Source: Cyathus striatus (lineage: Eukaryota > Basidiomycota > Agaricomycetes > Agaricales > Nidulariaceae). From it: a DNA stretch of 64,000 nt. The stretch spans positions 3,286,001 to 3,350,000 of the forward strand of contig JAOVFP010000004.1 in NCBI GenBank assembly GCA_025738555.1, read 5' to 3'. The notes beneath the pieces are model-generated. The model ran no database searches. It was not told the origin of the DNA and saw nothing but the letters and a program-made list of their open reading frames with translations. Below, piece after piece: positions 47,693 to 58,121 of this stretch (position 1 is the stretch's first letter; each line of letters begins with the position of its first letter). The translations under genes were made by a program, and so were the position numbers.

Positions 47693-47945
47693 CGATTGTT
47701 CTGTTGAAAAGCCAGACGAGGAAGCCGGTGCAGAAATCGTGAATTTGCTTCGAACGCGCGTATGAGAGCAGAAGAAGAGTGTGGGGAAGATGAGGCATGA
47801 AATCAACCCGTAGAGCGTAGCCGGGGTGGCAAGGAGGGAGGGTGGAAAGCCTCCGAGGAAACGGAACAGGATCGAGCTCGACCATTTCAAGCCGATACAA
47901 GTTTGGTACAGTATTGATTGGTAAATACTAATAAGGACAAACTAA
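47693..47945 (-). repeat. Copy of the CBP3 5' module upstream of the kinase
   Basis: Duplicate of 45620-45895. The ATG frame (MPHLPHTLLLLSYARSK) starts like the CBP3 presequence, but a small indel moves the rest (LHRLPRLAFQQNNRTFPP) into another frame. That second frame is the one that leads into the kinase-type N-terminus. Confidence 0.65.
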
Positions 47946-48554
47946 TGCGCTTCATGACAGAGAGGCTAGAATGTCAAATACAATAAGTGCCGAGTGCTTT
48001 CCCCTTGCTACTACGGCTTCACTATATATCGATGATGGTCTATACATATTTCTCTTTTCTGTTATGAAAGCTCAAAGTATACTCCCTGCCTCTTACTATA
48101 GTACTAATCGTTGCAAATAGACTACTGTGTCGCGACATATCATGATGGTACAGCATCATCCACATTGCAAAAAAGGGGGGAGAAACAAAAGTACCGTTGG
48201 TCGGAGGAGGCTTCCAGTTTCTGCTTGAATCTGCAGAAGCACTGTCAACCGACTCGTATGTCTGAGACGAACATAAATCATACCATCAAACTATCCGGGG
48301 ACTGCTAGAGGTTCGGGACAAAACCTAGTACTTAACCTGGTGCTCACGAATAACCTAAAGTGCTAGAGGTTAGTAGGTAGATGCTATTGAAAACAGATGA
48401 TACTAATACATACATAGATATAATACACAACCTACTCGAACTATATTCGAGTTTACTCTTTACCAACTGAACTACCGCGCATTTGGATATACGTCTAAAA
48501 GAAGTGTCAGTAACGACAGAACCGGAATGACACTCACCGATCTTAGGAATCACT
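47946..48554. other. Spacer, nothing supportable
   Basis: A tRNA-A-box-like sequence at about 48461-48480 (minus strand) was examined and rejected. No gene seen. Confidence 0.35.
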
Positions 48555-49022
48555 CTAGAACTCATCAGGCTCAGGCCCAAAAAGCTCTAACCACAACTTC
48601 TCAGTTGAACTTAGGAACAAATTATCTAGGAACTCATTCTTCTGCGGATAAATTGGTGGCGGGTAACTGTATTCATCGGCCATTGTAACGTTGCTGCACT
48701 CGGAAGTATTTGGGGTAATGTCAATATCCATGGGGGCAGGGAGGAGAGAGGGGTCGGAGGGGAAGGGAGAAATGAATTGAGGGATAGGATCGATGTCCAT
48801 GGGGGCGGGGAAGAGTGAGGGATCAGAGGATTTCTTCATTTTGCGGGTGGCACGAGACTTTTTGTTGTGGGGGAAAGTGAATAAGGGAACATTCGTTATC
48901 GGTTTCAATGCTTCAATGGCCTCAGTGGGGATAGACCTGTTCTTGCGAAAAACGGAACAGATAGCTTCACGGGCGCCTCGAGCGATCCTGGTGGATTTCT
49001 GAACGAGACGGGATGAAGACAT
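48555..49022 (-). CDS. Hypothetical 155-residue protein
   Basis: Single uninterrupted ORF, MSSSRLVQKSTRIARGAREA to PEPDEF. The first 65 residues are basic. Two copies of a short repeat, SLFPAPMDID and SLLPAPMDID, follow, about 24 residues apart, then an acidic C-terminus. No known domain or signal peptide. The internal repeat and the good codon openness compared with other short ORFs nearby make it a plausible gene, but no conservation evidence is available here. A GT-rich minisatellite lies directly upstream of its start. Confidence 0.4.
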   Translation of the reverse strand: MSSSRLVQKSTRIARGAREAICSVFRKNRSIPTEAIEALKPITNVPLFTFPHNKKSRATRKMKKSSDPSLFPAPMDIDPIPQFISPFPSDPSLLPAPMDIDITPNTSECSNVTMADEYSYPPPIYPQKNEFLDNLFLSSTEKLWLELFGPEPDEF

Positions 49023-49049
49023 GGTTGTGATAGGTGTGGGGTAGGGCGG

Positions 49050-49213
49050 TGAAGGTGGGTGTGGGTGTGGGTGTAGTGTGAATGTACGAGGGTTTGGATT
49101 CTGATGTATAAGGGTTTAGATGTATGAGGGTGTGGTTGTATAGAGATTTGAATGTATAGAAGCGTAGATGTATAGAGGTGTAGATGTATAGAGGTGTAAG
49201 TGTATGGATGTAG
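49050..49213. repeat. GT-rich minisatellite
   Basis: Degenerate short repeats: gggtgtgggtgtgggtgta, then units of the type gatgtatagaggtgta. It lies in the 5' flank of the 155-residue ORF. Confidence 0.7.
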
Positions 49214-50638
49214 TTATGCGAGTGTGATGATGGTGGTAAGCGATAAAGCTGGGGAAAAGCAGAAAAGTGATCGCGCAATGATTATATAGGCTGTATTTAC
49301 TATTGAGAGTCCGCTGAATAGACGATCTTACATTCAGTAATAGAAATTTCTAGTAACACGAGTCGAGATGTTTTGAAGTGGTTTTGAATACCAAGTACAC
49401 ATGATGTGACCGCGCGTTTGCTAATAAGTAATTGAAATGCACTTCAATTAAAGTAGCACGAAGGACAGTGCAGGCTAATACGTGGCAGTTGCTTTAACTA
49501 TTTCGAATCCTATTCGTTATTATGTGGGATCCATACTATCTGTAAATGTAATAATAAAGAAGCTAAGTATATTCCGAATCTTGAATCCAAGAAGGAATCA
49601 TACTACGAAACCTAAATCAACAAACACCCAGGAGCTAGACCATTGGTTATAGCCATATCCTCGTTCGCTACGTTTCGTTTCTTTTGTATTTCCTTTGCAA
49701 TTGTAGGTGGGTACGCCTAAGGGATAATTAATGGGCTGCTCATCGGTGTCAGTGGTCTTGAGATTTGGAGCATGACAGTCGACGCTATAAGCGCCTGCGG
49801 TGGTAATATTCCAAGATATCGCCTACCTAGAGTAGCACACTTCTTCGATGGACATCTGGGCACTGATAGTTAGAACTTTTGCGCGTGACCATGGACTTAA
49901 TATTTCTGGGGTAAGTAATGTTGCACCTTGGCAAATTTCCGAGATGATTGAGGATACGTTGCTGAGAATGGACCCTGGTGAGCGCGTCAGAGCCTGGGGC
50001 GGTCGATTCTGAGAAGTACTTGTTACAGTCTGGCCAGTGCTATTTGAATAGACTAGTGTCATTCAAATGTTGTTAAGAAGGTCACCTAGAGGAAAGGGTT
50101 GATGAGAGGAGGATTGGAAGAAGTCCAACGCGGCAGGAAGTGGAGGAGATTGAACGCTCATAGTCAACTTGTTCCCGAACCCTGAGATGATAATTTGTAT
50201 TTTCCAGCTCATTTTACTTTAAATCGTTCACAGTAAGCTTGTACGACGGTGTTATAATAGATTCCAAGTGTCCTATGAGAAAGTAGACGTTGCCAGTGAA
50301 TGTTGTGTTTGCCTAAAGCTGGTTAGCCGACAATTGAACCAATGGAAACGTGCGTGAGTGATAAGTGGGTCCAGGATATATCGCGTACGTGATTTAAAAT
50401 TTGATGGAAAGCAAAAGTCTCGACGGTGGCAGGAGATTGAGCGGGGGGTCCAGAAGAAGGCTTGAACACCGTCTGGCTGAGCCTCGATTTCCGGAATAGG
50501 AAAATGGAACGACCAACGGGCAATTTCGAATTTTATGTTTTGAAAAGTCGCGTGAGGTCGACCATCGTCCATTTTCTTTATATTATTTCTTTCTTTTTCT
50601 TTTTCTAATGCATTGATACCCAACGCGCCAAACGCCAA
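49214..50638. other. Gene-free spacer upstream of ERG1
   Basis: A 79-codon minus-strand ORF at 49823-50062 has no recognisable content. I see no other feature. A T-rich tract (50570-50610) lies just upstream of the ERG1 start. Confidence 0.35.
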
Positions 50639-52384
50639 ATGTCCGAGTACGACATCATAATAGTAGGAGCAGGCATAGCAGGCTCTGCCCTCGCCCACGC
50701 CCTCTCCACACACCCGCGTCCCAATGCCCAACCCCACAGAATCGCACTCATCGAACGCTCCCTCGCAGAACCAGACCGCATCGTAGGCGAGCTTCTCCAG
50801 CCCGGCGGCGTCCTCGCGCTCGAAAAGCTTGGTCTCTCCCACACCCTCGAAGGCATCGACGCTATCCCCGTGAAAGGCTACTGCGTCGTCGAAGCCTCCG
50901 TAGGCCGCAGCGTGCATATACCCTATCCCAAGGGGTACGAAGGGCGCAGTTTTCACCATGGCAGATTCGTTTCTACCCTGCGAGCAGCGGCGCTCAAAGC
51001 AAAAGGCGTGGATGTGATTGAGGCGACTGTGAATGAGCTTGTAGAGGAGGGGGATAAGATCGTCGGTGTGACTGCTACGATTAAGGAGGGCGGGGGGGAG
51101 GAAGAGAAGAAGACTTTCCGTGCGGACTTGATCGTCGTTGCTGATGGATGCTTCTCCAATTTCCGCAGTCAGGTATTGGGCGAGGAGACTCTCAAGCCCA
51201 GGTTGAAGAGTCACTATGTCGGTGCCATACTGGAAGATACCAAGTTGCCTATTCCCCAACATGGCACCGTAGCGCTGGTGAAAGGATACGGGCCGGTGCT
51301 GCTATACCAGATTGGGACAAAGGAAACGAGGATTTTGGTAGATCTCAAGGCGACACCGTTGCCTGCTGATATCAAAGTTCGTTCTCCCCCTCCTTCCTCC
51401 ATGTATTCACTTCTAACCATGCGATATAGGAACATATCCTAACCAACATCGTCCCCCAACTCCCCTCCCAACTACATACCGCAATCCACACCGCATTCGC
51501 CAAGGACCGCTTACGGCGCATGCCCAACTCCTTCCTCCCTCCGATAGACCAAAGCAAAACCACCACCAAACCAGGCGTCATCCTCCTCGGAGACGCATGG
51601 AACATGCGGCACCCTCTTACAGGGGGAGGTATGACCGTCTGCTTGAACGACGTCGTCCTGTTGAAAGAGGAGTTGGGCAAGATCGAGGATTTGACGGATT
51701 GGGAGGAGGTCAAAGACGCGCTTTCGGTGTGGTTTTGGAAGAGGAAGGGCCTGGCTGCGACGGTTAACATTCTAAGCGTGGCGTTGTACGATCTGTTCGG
51801 CGCTGATGGTAAGCTATCCTCCTCGTTTTCCTATTGGAGACTGACTTCTCTCATAGACGAGTACCTCAACGTCCTAAGAACAGGATGCTTCAAGTACTTC
51901 GAGCGCGGTGGACAATGCGTCAACGGACCCGTCTCTTTACTCTCCGGGTACATTCCCCCCTCCCTCTTCTCCCACCCCACCCACTAACGCATATACCGCA
52001 GAATTACCCCCTCACCACTCCTCCTGTTCAACCACTTCTTCAGCGTAGCATTTTACGCAATATGGGTGATGTTCACGCACCCACATGAGGCGCGCAGGGC
52101 AGATGGGAAGGTTTCGTTGACCAGGCCAAGTGTGGATGAGTACCCCATGTTGGCTTGGAAAGCTGTGAGAGTGGCGCGTACTTCCCTTCCTTTTGCAAAC
52201 CTTGTACTGACTTGGCGGGTAATAGTTCTACACGGCATGTGTCGTATTCGGTCCACTTTTATGGACGGAAGTGCGGTGGTGGGTCCCTCAGCAGCAGGAG
52301 AATATCACCAAGACGGGTTTTGAGATTGTGCTTCCCATGTTACTTGCCTTTGGAGCTGTTGGGTATGGGTGTACGATGTTGTAG
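50639..52384 (+). CDS. ERG1: Squalene monooxygenase (squalene epoxidase)
   Basis: FAD enzyme of the ER membrane that converts squalene to 2,3-oxidosqualene in ergosterol synthesis. Exons 50639-51376, 51430-51808, 51857-51947, 52002-52164 and 52226-52384, 509 residues. Seen: MSEYDIIIVGAGIAGSALAH (FAD-binding GxGxxG), ERSLAEPDRIVGELLQPGG (family signature), VADGCFSNFR (DG motif), GVILLGDAWNMRHPLTGGG (GD motif with the MRHPLTGGGM signature) and a hydrophobic C-terminus (LLFNHFFSVAFYAIWVM; IVLPMLLAFGAVGYG) for membrane attachment. All introns are short. It has no sequence relation to the phenol-hydroxylase-like genes beyond the shared flavin fold. Terbinafine-type inhibitors act on this family in other fungi. 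Confidence 0.95.
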
Positions 52385-52735
52385 GCTCGTGATTGTTTTT
52401 TTTTGGTGTTACGTGGGTTGGGATGCACTGCGTTGGAGAAGATTGGAATGGAATGGATGTACGTTACTAATAAATAACTTGTGGATACTTATGTTGTCTA
52501 ATTTATCATACCCCCTTACTCGATTCTTTTATTTTGGACAGACAGCTGTTAAGAGGGCTTATTGGCTTACTTTCTATGAACCAAAGTATGGTGGTAGGTC
52601 CCGCAGCAATAGGAGGACCTGTATTGTAGGTGATTATGGTTTGGTGATAGAAGACCACAGGAACATGGCGGGTGGTACTGTCAAGCACGCTCATAATTTA
52701 ATGCAAACGCTGCATCAGATATGTAAACAAGAATA
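52385..52735. other. Spacer downstream of ERG1
   Basis: No gene. A stretch at about 52565-52615 weakly resembles the ERG1 last exon (ggtggtaggtcccgcagcaa against ggtggtgggtccctcagcag), perhaps an old partial duplicate. Confidence 0.3.
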
Positions 52736-53017
52736 TGGTTTACCTACCGACGCCACTATCAGTCTATCACGCATGCTCACTGCTTCCATTGACGCCTCCG
52801 GCCGCCCACTACTTCGTAGCGTCCTAGGACTTTACCATACCTTCACTTTCACCTAAATCGACACTTGTTCACTTTTCACTCTTACTAGACAACGCAATTT
52901 GACGGGCGAAGGTAGCATCAACTTCCATTCAATAATATTTTTTATTTTATTTCCTTTCAGATTTTAGTCAAATGTTAGATCGCACCCCATCCGTTAACAA
53001 TGAATTCAGGATCAAGA

Positions 53018-53350
53018 CTAAAACCCCATACACTCCAGTAAGCAATCCAAAGCTCTCTGTGGCTCGTCCCAAATAAACTATTCGGTGCATGTCAGAATGG
53101 GGTTGTACTTGGAGGTCTTACTTACTCCATGGTTAGCCCCTTTTATGAACTTAAACTTAATGGGGGCTCTTGTTGCTTGTAATATACTTCCTTAAGCCAA
53201 TATTCGAGTACCCAAGCTGTGTAAACAGCATTCTACGGTCCGGAAGCTCCATATACATGCCACACTGGACGATTATTCCATGCAGCTTCGATGAAAGGAT
53301 CAAAGAGCGCCTTCTTGGTTTGGCTTGAGAAATTATTACTATTATGGGGC
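53018..53350 (-). pseudogene. Alpha/beta-hydrolase 3' fragment
   Basis: Matches the last two exons of the hydrolase at 58122-59364: stop at 53018-53020, the WDEPQRAL-type final exon, and part of the preceding exon. Homology stops at about 53350, directly after tatggggca. The catalytic Ser exon, the Asp exon and the start are gone, so it cannot encode an enzyme. Confidence 0.85.
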
Positions 53351-54081
53351 ATTCAATACGGAGGCGGAAATGCAATAGGGCTCGCAGCGTACTTCGCATT
53401 GTCATTGAGAGTGAAGAAAACGACGATGACAAGAACGTGTATATGTATATCAGGTGAGCCAATTTAATACAATTTTACAAATACGTGCAGCACTGTTATT
53501 GACATTGCTGTACACTTCGGATCCAGATTGTCCGGAACGCTCTCTACTACCATCCATGCCAAATCCGAGCCAAATCTGAGCTAGATCCGAGCCATAAGTA
53601 AGAAAGTATCGTCGAAGTTCGAATCTATTTAAACGGCACCCGTCCGTACCTAAACAACCGAAAACCAAACGCAAACCAGTTGAGCAAATTTTCGTAGCAC
53701 TAGGTCTACATATCATAATCGCGGTGACGCGCATAGTAAACATCTCAAGATGCAAGCTCAGCAGGAGCCATCCGACTCTCCGCCCTGACCTTGTGGGACT
53801 GCGATGGAATACTTTTAACTACTTCCACGGCTGATACGGAAATTCTGGTATCTATTGGTATCTATTCCGAGTGCGTTTCAAGTGGTAGCGGATGATTCAA
53901 TCCCGAGCCCGTGCAACCCCACTTGAGAATATGGACGGCCTACTAGTATGTTGCCGGCGGGACATTCATCCGAGAAGAGAGCATTCCGTCCTATTTAAAC
54001 AAATCAATACTGTCATGAAATCCTCATCCAAACCTACTTAACTTTCATAACCATCTATATACATATAAACCGCTGTTCAAA

Positions 54082-57000
54082 ATGAACGCTTCTGTTTTAA
54101 TTGTACATGGTTTAACAGTCGTCGAAAAGTATACTACATATCTCTTACTTTTTCTATAGGTTGGCGCAGGTCCTTCAGGGCTTGTTCTTGCATTATCCCT
54201 TCTTCAGAACGGGGTTTCTGTTCGAATTGTAGATAAAGAAACTTCTCACAGAGTTGGTGAAAGGGGTGCAGGAACCATGGTATGTATTTATTACAACCTC
54301 AAGTCGTTGTAGATTTAATATATCAACTCCAGCCGCGTACACTCGAGCTCCACAATCTTTTGGGTACACTTCCAGATATCCAAAAGATTGCTGGTCTAAT
54401 CCCCAAACGAAGAGTTTATGGACTTTCTGATGTTACCAAACCTCTCAAAGAGCACGAATTAATAATAAATTCTGAGCCCACACCTGACACGCCCTATGTG
54501 AGTAGATTTAGTATATGCTTTAATACGCCACTTTCAAGGCTGACGCCGCTCCAGCCTAATGCCTGGATGATTGGTCAGAATCATCTGGAATCGATCCTTC
54601 GGGCACATATAAAGAAATATGGTGTCGAAGTCGAAGTCGGTACCACACTGGAGAAGTTCGAACAATTTGATGACCACGTAACGGCTCACCTTGTTAGGAC
54701 AGCTGAAGGGAAAAAATACTCAGAACTTGCCAACTTCTCCTACCTTGTTGGAGCCGATGGCGCTCATAGTGTCGTCAGAAAGCAGCTCGGCATTTCGTTC
54801 CTTGGAGAAACAATACAAGGGGTCGAAATGAAAATCGGAGATATTATAATCAAGGAAGGGTTAACTCGGGATGTACGTATTCTGTTTAACTGGCCAACGT
54901 CTTAGACTCTAACTCAACATCAGTGCTGGCACTTTTGGGGAGATTTTCATTCGAAGATGCGAGTATTTTGAAATAGATTTCGTATTTTTCTGTATCTTAC
55001 CTGTTTATACAGGGTTGCGCTGCGCCCTTCAAGCCAAGATCTTGAAGTATATAGCTTCATTATCACAGGGATTGACCTTAGCCATGTTACCGCAACCTCT
55101 GGGCGCGAAGACTTTATCAATGCAATTGAAGAAGTTACAGGACGAAAGGATATAGTATTCGGAGATTTGGTATGGATTAATAGCTATCGGTATGTTTCAT
55201 TATCCGGCTGTGGAAAGTCAGCTGAGACATTGGCTTTAGACCTAACGTTCGCATGGTGAACAAATTCCACGTAGGAAGGGTTTTTATCGCAGGAGGTGTG
55301 TATTGATTTTATTCTATGAGAAAGATCATACTAAGCATGTTTTACTTTAGATGCTGCCCATTGTCACAGTCCTACTGGAGGACAGGTAAGAATTATTAAT
55401 ATACACCCCTATTTCAAACTAACTTGTTATTGGCGGCAGGGAATGAACTCCAGCACCCAGGATTCGGTAAGTTGATACTCTATCGACGACTTAGTCACAC
55501 CTAACTTACAGGAGTCGTGGCTGTCTTAGCGATTGATCACTACCACTAAGCTGTTGTGGTGCGAGATCATTAAATAAATAAATTTGGGATCATTCAATTT
55601 ATATGAAGTAGAAATCAATCCTTTTGTAGTTAGAAATCTATCCTTGTGTGGTTTTAAATCAATCCCAGTTCAATCCGAAATCATTAGAAATCATTGGAGT
55701 GAAAATCAATGAGAGTCAAAAATGAAATCAATAACAAATCAATAACAAATCAATGAGAAATCAATCAAAAATCAATCAAAAATCAATGAATAACTCGAAA
55801 TTGTTAGGTACCCAACTATAGGATATACTATATACTAGGGTGGTTAACAATATACATATACTTACTCTATCTACTATACCATGGGTCCTTTTCTAATAAG
55901 TAAACTTTTCTCTATATTACACATACCTGGAGAGCGAAATCAATGTTGAAATCAATCCTTTTGGACTTTGCAGAATTATTAGTACAAGTTTGAAATCATT
56001 GAGGAGATCAATGTAAATTCAAAGGTAAATCAATGGGAAATCAATGAGAAATCATTGCTGAAATCAATCCTTTTGGACTTTGTAAAATTATTGGTGCAAG
56101 TTTGAAATCAATGATGGTTCAATGGGAAATCAATGGAAAATCAATAGGAAACAAATTAATATTTTATTCTATTCTATTCTATTGCCTTCACAGAGGTGTA
56201 CTAGTCTCAAAAATGCTAGAACGATAAAATCACGTGATCACGTTTTCTAAGCTGTAGTATTATTACTAATATAAATAATACTTTTACATAGTATGTCCAT
56301 TTATGTGTGATGAAAATAAATATAAAACAAGTATTAAAATAACGTTAAATTTAGTATTGAATTCAGCAATGATTTCCATATTATATAACACTGATTTTCA
56401 CATTGATTTTCGCATTTATTTCACATTGATTTCCCATTGATTTCAAACTTGCACCAATAATTTTACAAAGTCCAAAAGGATTGATTTCAGCAATGATTTC
56501 TCATTGATTTCCCATTGATTTACCTTTGAATTTACATTGATCTCCTCAATGATTTCAAACTTGTACTAATAATTCTGCAAAGTCCAAAAGGATTGATTTC
56601 AACATTGATTTCGCTCTCCAGGTATGTGTAATATAGAGAAAAGTTTACTTATTAGAAAAGGACCCATGGTATAGTAGATAGAGTAAGTATATGTATATTG
56701 TTAACCACCCTAGTATATAGTATATCCTATAGTTGGGTACCTAACAATTTCGAGTTATTCATTGATTTTTGATTGATTTTTGATTGATTTCTCATTGATT
56801 TGTTATTGATTTGTTATTGATTTCATTTTTGACTCTCATTGATTTTCACTCCAATGATTTCTAATGATTTCGGATTGAACTGGGATTGATTTAAAACCAC
56901 ACAAGGATAGATTTCTAACTACAAAAGGATTGATTTCTACTTCATATAAATTGGATGATCCCAAATTTATTTATTTAATGATCTCGCACCACAACAGCTT

Positions 57001-57747
57001 AGTGGTAGTGATCAATCGCTAAGACAGCCACCAGTGCTTACAGATGACATTCAGTTCAATCTTGGCTGGAAACTGGCCCTCGTAGTGAAAAGACTAGCAC
57101 CTCCAAGTATACTCGATACTTACGATGAGGAAAGATCCCTAGTTATCGCAGAGATGCTTAAAAAAACGACTAAGATTTTGAAGCAAACCCTCAATCCCGA
57201 GAACGAAAAAGATGATGAATCAGCATGGGCCCGCGGTGGTGAACTGCGCATGTTAGGTGTTAATTATCGCTCTAGTTCCATTGTTATCGACGATGGTTCA
57301 TTGGATAAATTCTCTGGTTCCGCCTATAACGTCGAAAGCGCAACTGCGGCTAGGGCTGGAGATAGGGCTCCAGATGCTCCGAAGCTACTACAGGTTTCTC
57401 CCTTTAAAGAAGAAACCTCACTTTTCCGACTATTCGGATCTTCTTATCACACAGTCCTTGTTTTTGGAGGCTCCGCAGTACAGCATAGCACCTTGCTAGA
57501 AACAGTCGAGAAGCTTCCCAAGGGAGTGGTCAAGACAGCCTTGGTCATTCTCAAGGACAGCCAGGAATATGATATTCCTGAAGATTTTGACGTTTTTGTG
57601 GTTGATACTAACGGATATGCTTTCAAAGGATACTCCATTTCTGATGGAGAGTTGAGTATTGTTGTTGTACGACCAGATGGAGTTGTTGGAGCTAGGGTTG
57701 GTACTATGGAGAACTTCGACAAATACTTCTCTAGAATTTTGTTATAG
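54082..57747 (+). CDS. FAD-dependent phenol-hydroxylase-like monooxygenase, copy 4, with palindrome in intron 9
   Basis: Exons 54082-54102, 54160-54279, 54333-54497, 54555-54872, 54924-54958, 55013-55189, 55240-55295, 55351-55385, 55440-55466 and 57055-57747. All ten exons are open and carry the same motifs as the other copies (VGAGPSG, YLVGADGAHSVVR, GDAAHCHSPTGGQ, and a thioredoxin-like C-terminus ending KYFSRILL). Exon 5 has a GC donor (gcgagt at 54959). Intron 9 is 1588 nt, against 52-56 nt in copies 1-3 and 5, because of a 1525-bp inverted-repeat element inserted between the ctaac branch-point-like sequence and the acceptor. Whether the intron is still spliced is the open question. If it is not, translation would end shortly after exon 9. 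Closest relative is copy 5. Confidence 0.85.
55512..57036. mobile_element. Non-autonomous palindromic (foldback/MITE-like) element
   Basis: 1525 bp: a left arm (55512-56113) and a right arm (56435-57036) of 602 bp each, reverse complements with only one internal mismatch found (atcattcaa against atcatccaa) plus a few at the outermost bases, around a 321-bp loop. CTTACAG flanks both ends (55505-55511, 57037-57043) and occurs once at the empty site in copy 5 (about 62215-62221), so it is the target duplication (7 bp, or 8 bp with one mismatch). The arms consist largely of degenerate AAATCAATG-type units and contain a roughly 120-bp internal direct repeat (each with ccttttggactttg). No ORF. Transposase family unknown; a 7-8-bp duplication would fit hAT-type or similar. 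Confidence 0.9.
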
Positions 57748-58121
57748 TCTTCTTATAAGCTGAGCTAAGTATCTAAAGTGGTTTCCGTCGAGAATATGGC
57801 TTTGCCTACCGACGCCACTATCAGTCTATCGCACATACTCACTGCTTCCAGTGACGCCTCCGGCCGCCTGCTACATCCTAGCGTGCTAGGACTTTACCAT
57901 ACCTTCACTTTCACCTACGTTGACACTTGTTCATTTTTCACTCTTAATATACAACACATGACACGAGTCATCTAAACTCCCTGGAGTCATTTGGTAAATG
58001 ACAGAGGTCGATTTTGACCGCGAAGGCAGTAGTATCACTTCCATTCCTTTCAAACTTTCATTCTAAACTAGTCGAATGTTAAATCGCACTTCATCTGTTA
58101 ACAATGAATTCAGGATCAAGA

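Larger units (their letters stand above)
52736..57747. repeat. Tandem duplication, unit 1
   Basis: Co-linear with 57797-62926. Shared order: a non-coding block beginning with the cctaccgacgccactatcag sequence, the hydrolase gene (mostly deleted here), the monooxygenase promoter (cgtcgaagttcgaat near 53610 and 60311, then tatttaaac) and the monooxygenase gene. Unit 1 differs by loss of most of the hydrolase and by the palindromic insertion in the monooxygenase. Confidence 0.85.

Noticed and set aside
48431..48481. Possible tRNA gene on the minus strand (A-box-like TAGTTCAGTTGG)
   Set aside because: The distance to the B-box-like GTTCGAGT is only about 20 nt. No anticodon arm fits, and the sequence between forms a simple hairpin. 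At most a tRNA relic.
50273..51262. 329-codon minus-strand ORF over the ERG1 start
   Set aside because: Antisense shadow of ERG1 exon 1, rich in residues complementary to ERG1 codons; no domain.
52155..52856. 233-codon ORF overlapping the ERG1 3' end
   Set aside because: It runs out of frame through ERG1 exons, an intron and spacer. No domain or start context.
52736..52860. Small plus-strand ORF repeated at 57797-57960 (PTDATISLS...)
   Set aside because: Differences between the two copies are not biased to synonymous positions. It is better explained as non-coding DNA carried by the tandem duplication.
57044..57054. Use of the CTTACAG acceptor of the target duplication as the splice site of intron 9 in copies 4 and 5
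   Set aside because: Splicing there would add 11 nt and shift the frame. The tcag at 57054 (and 62233) restores the FNLGWK sequence seen in all copies.
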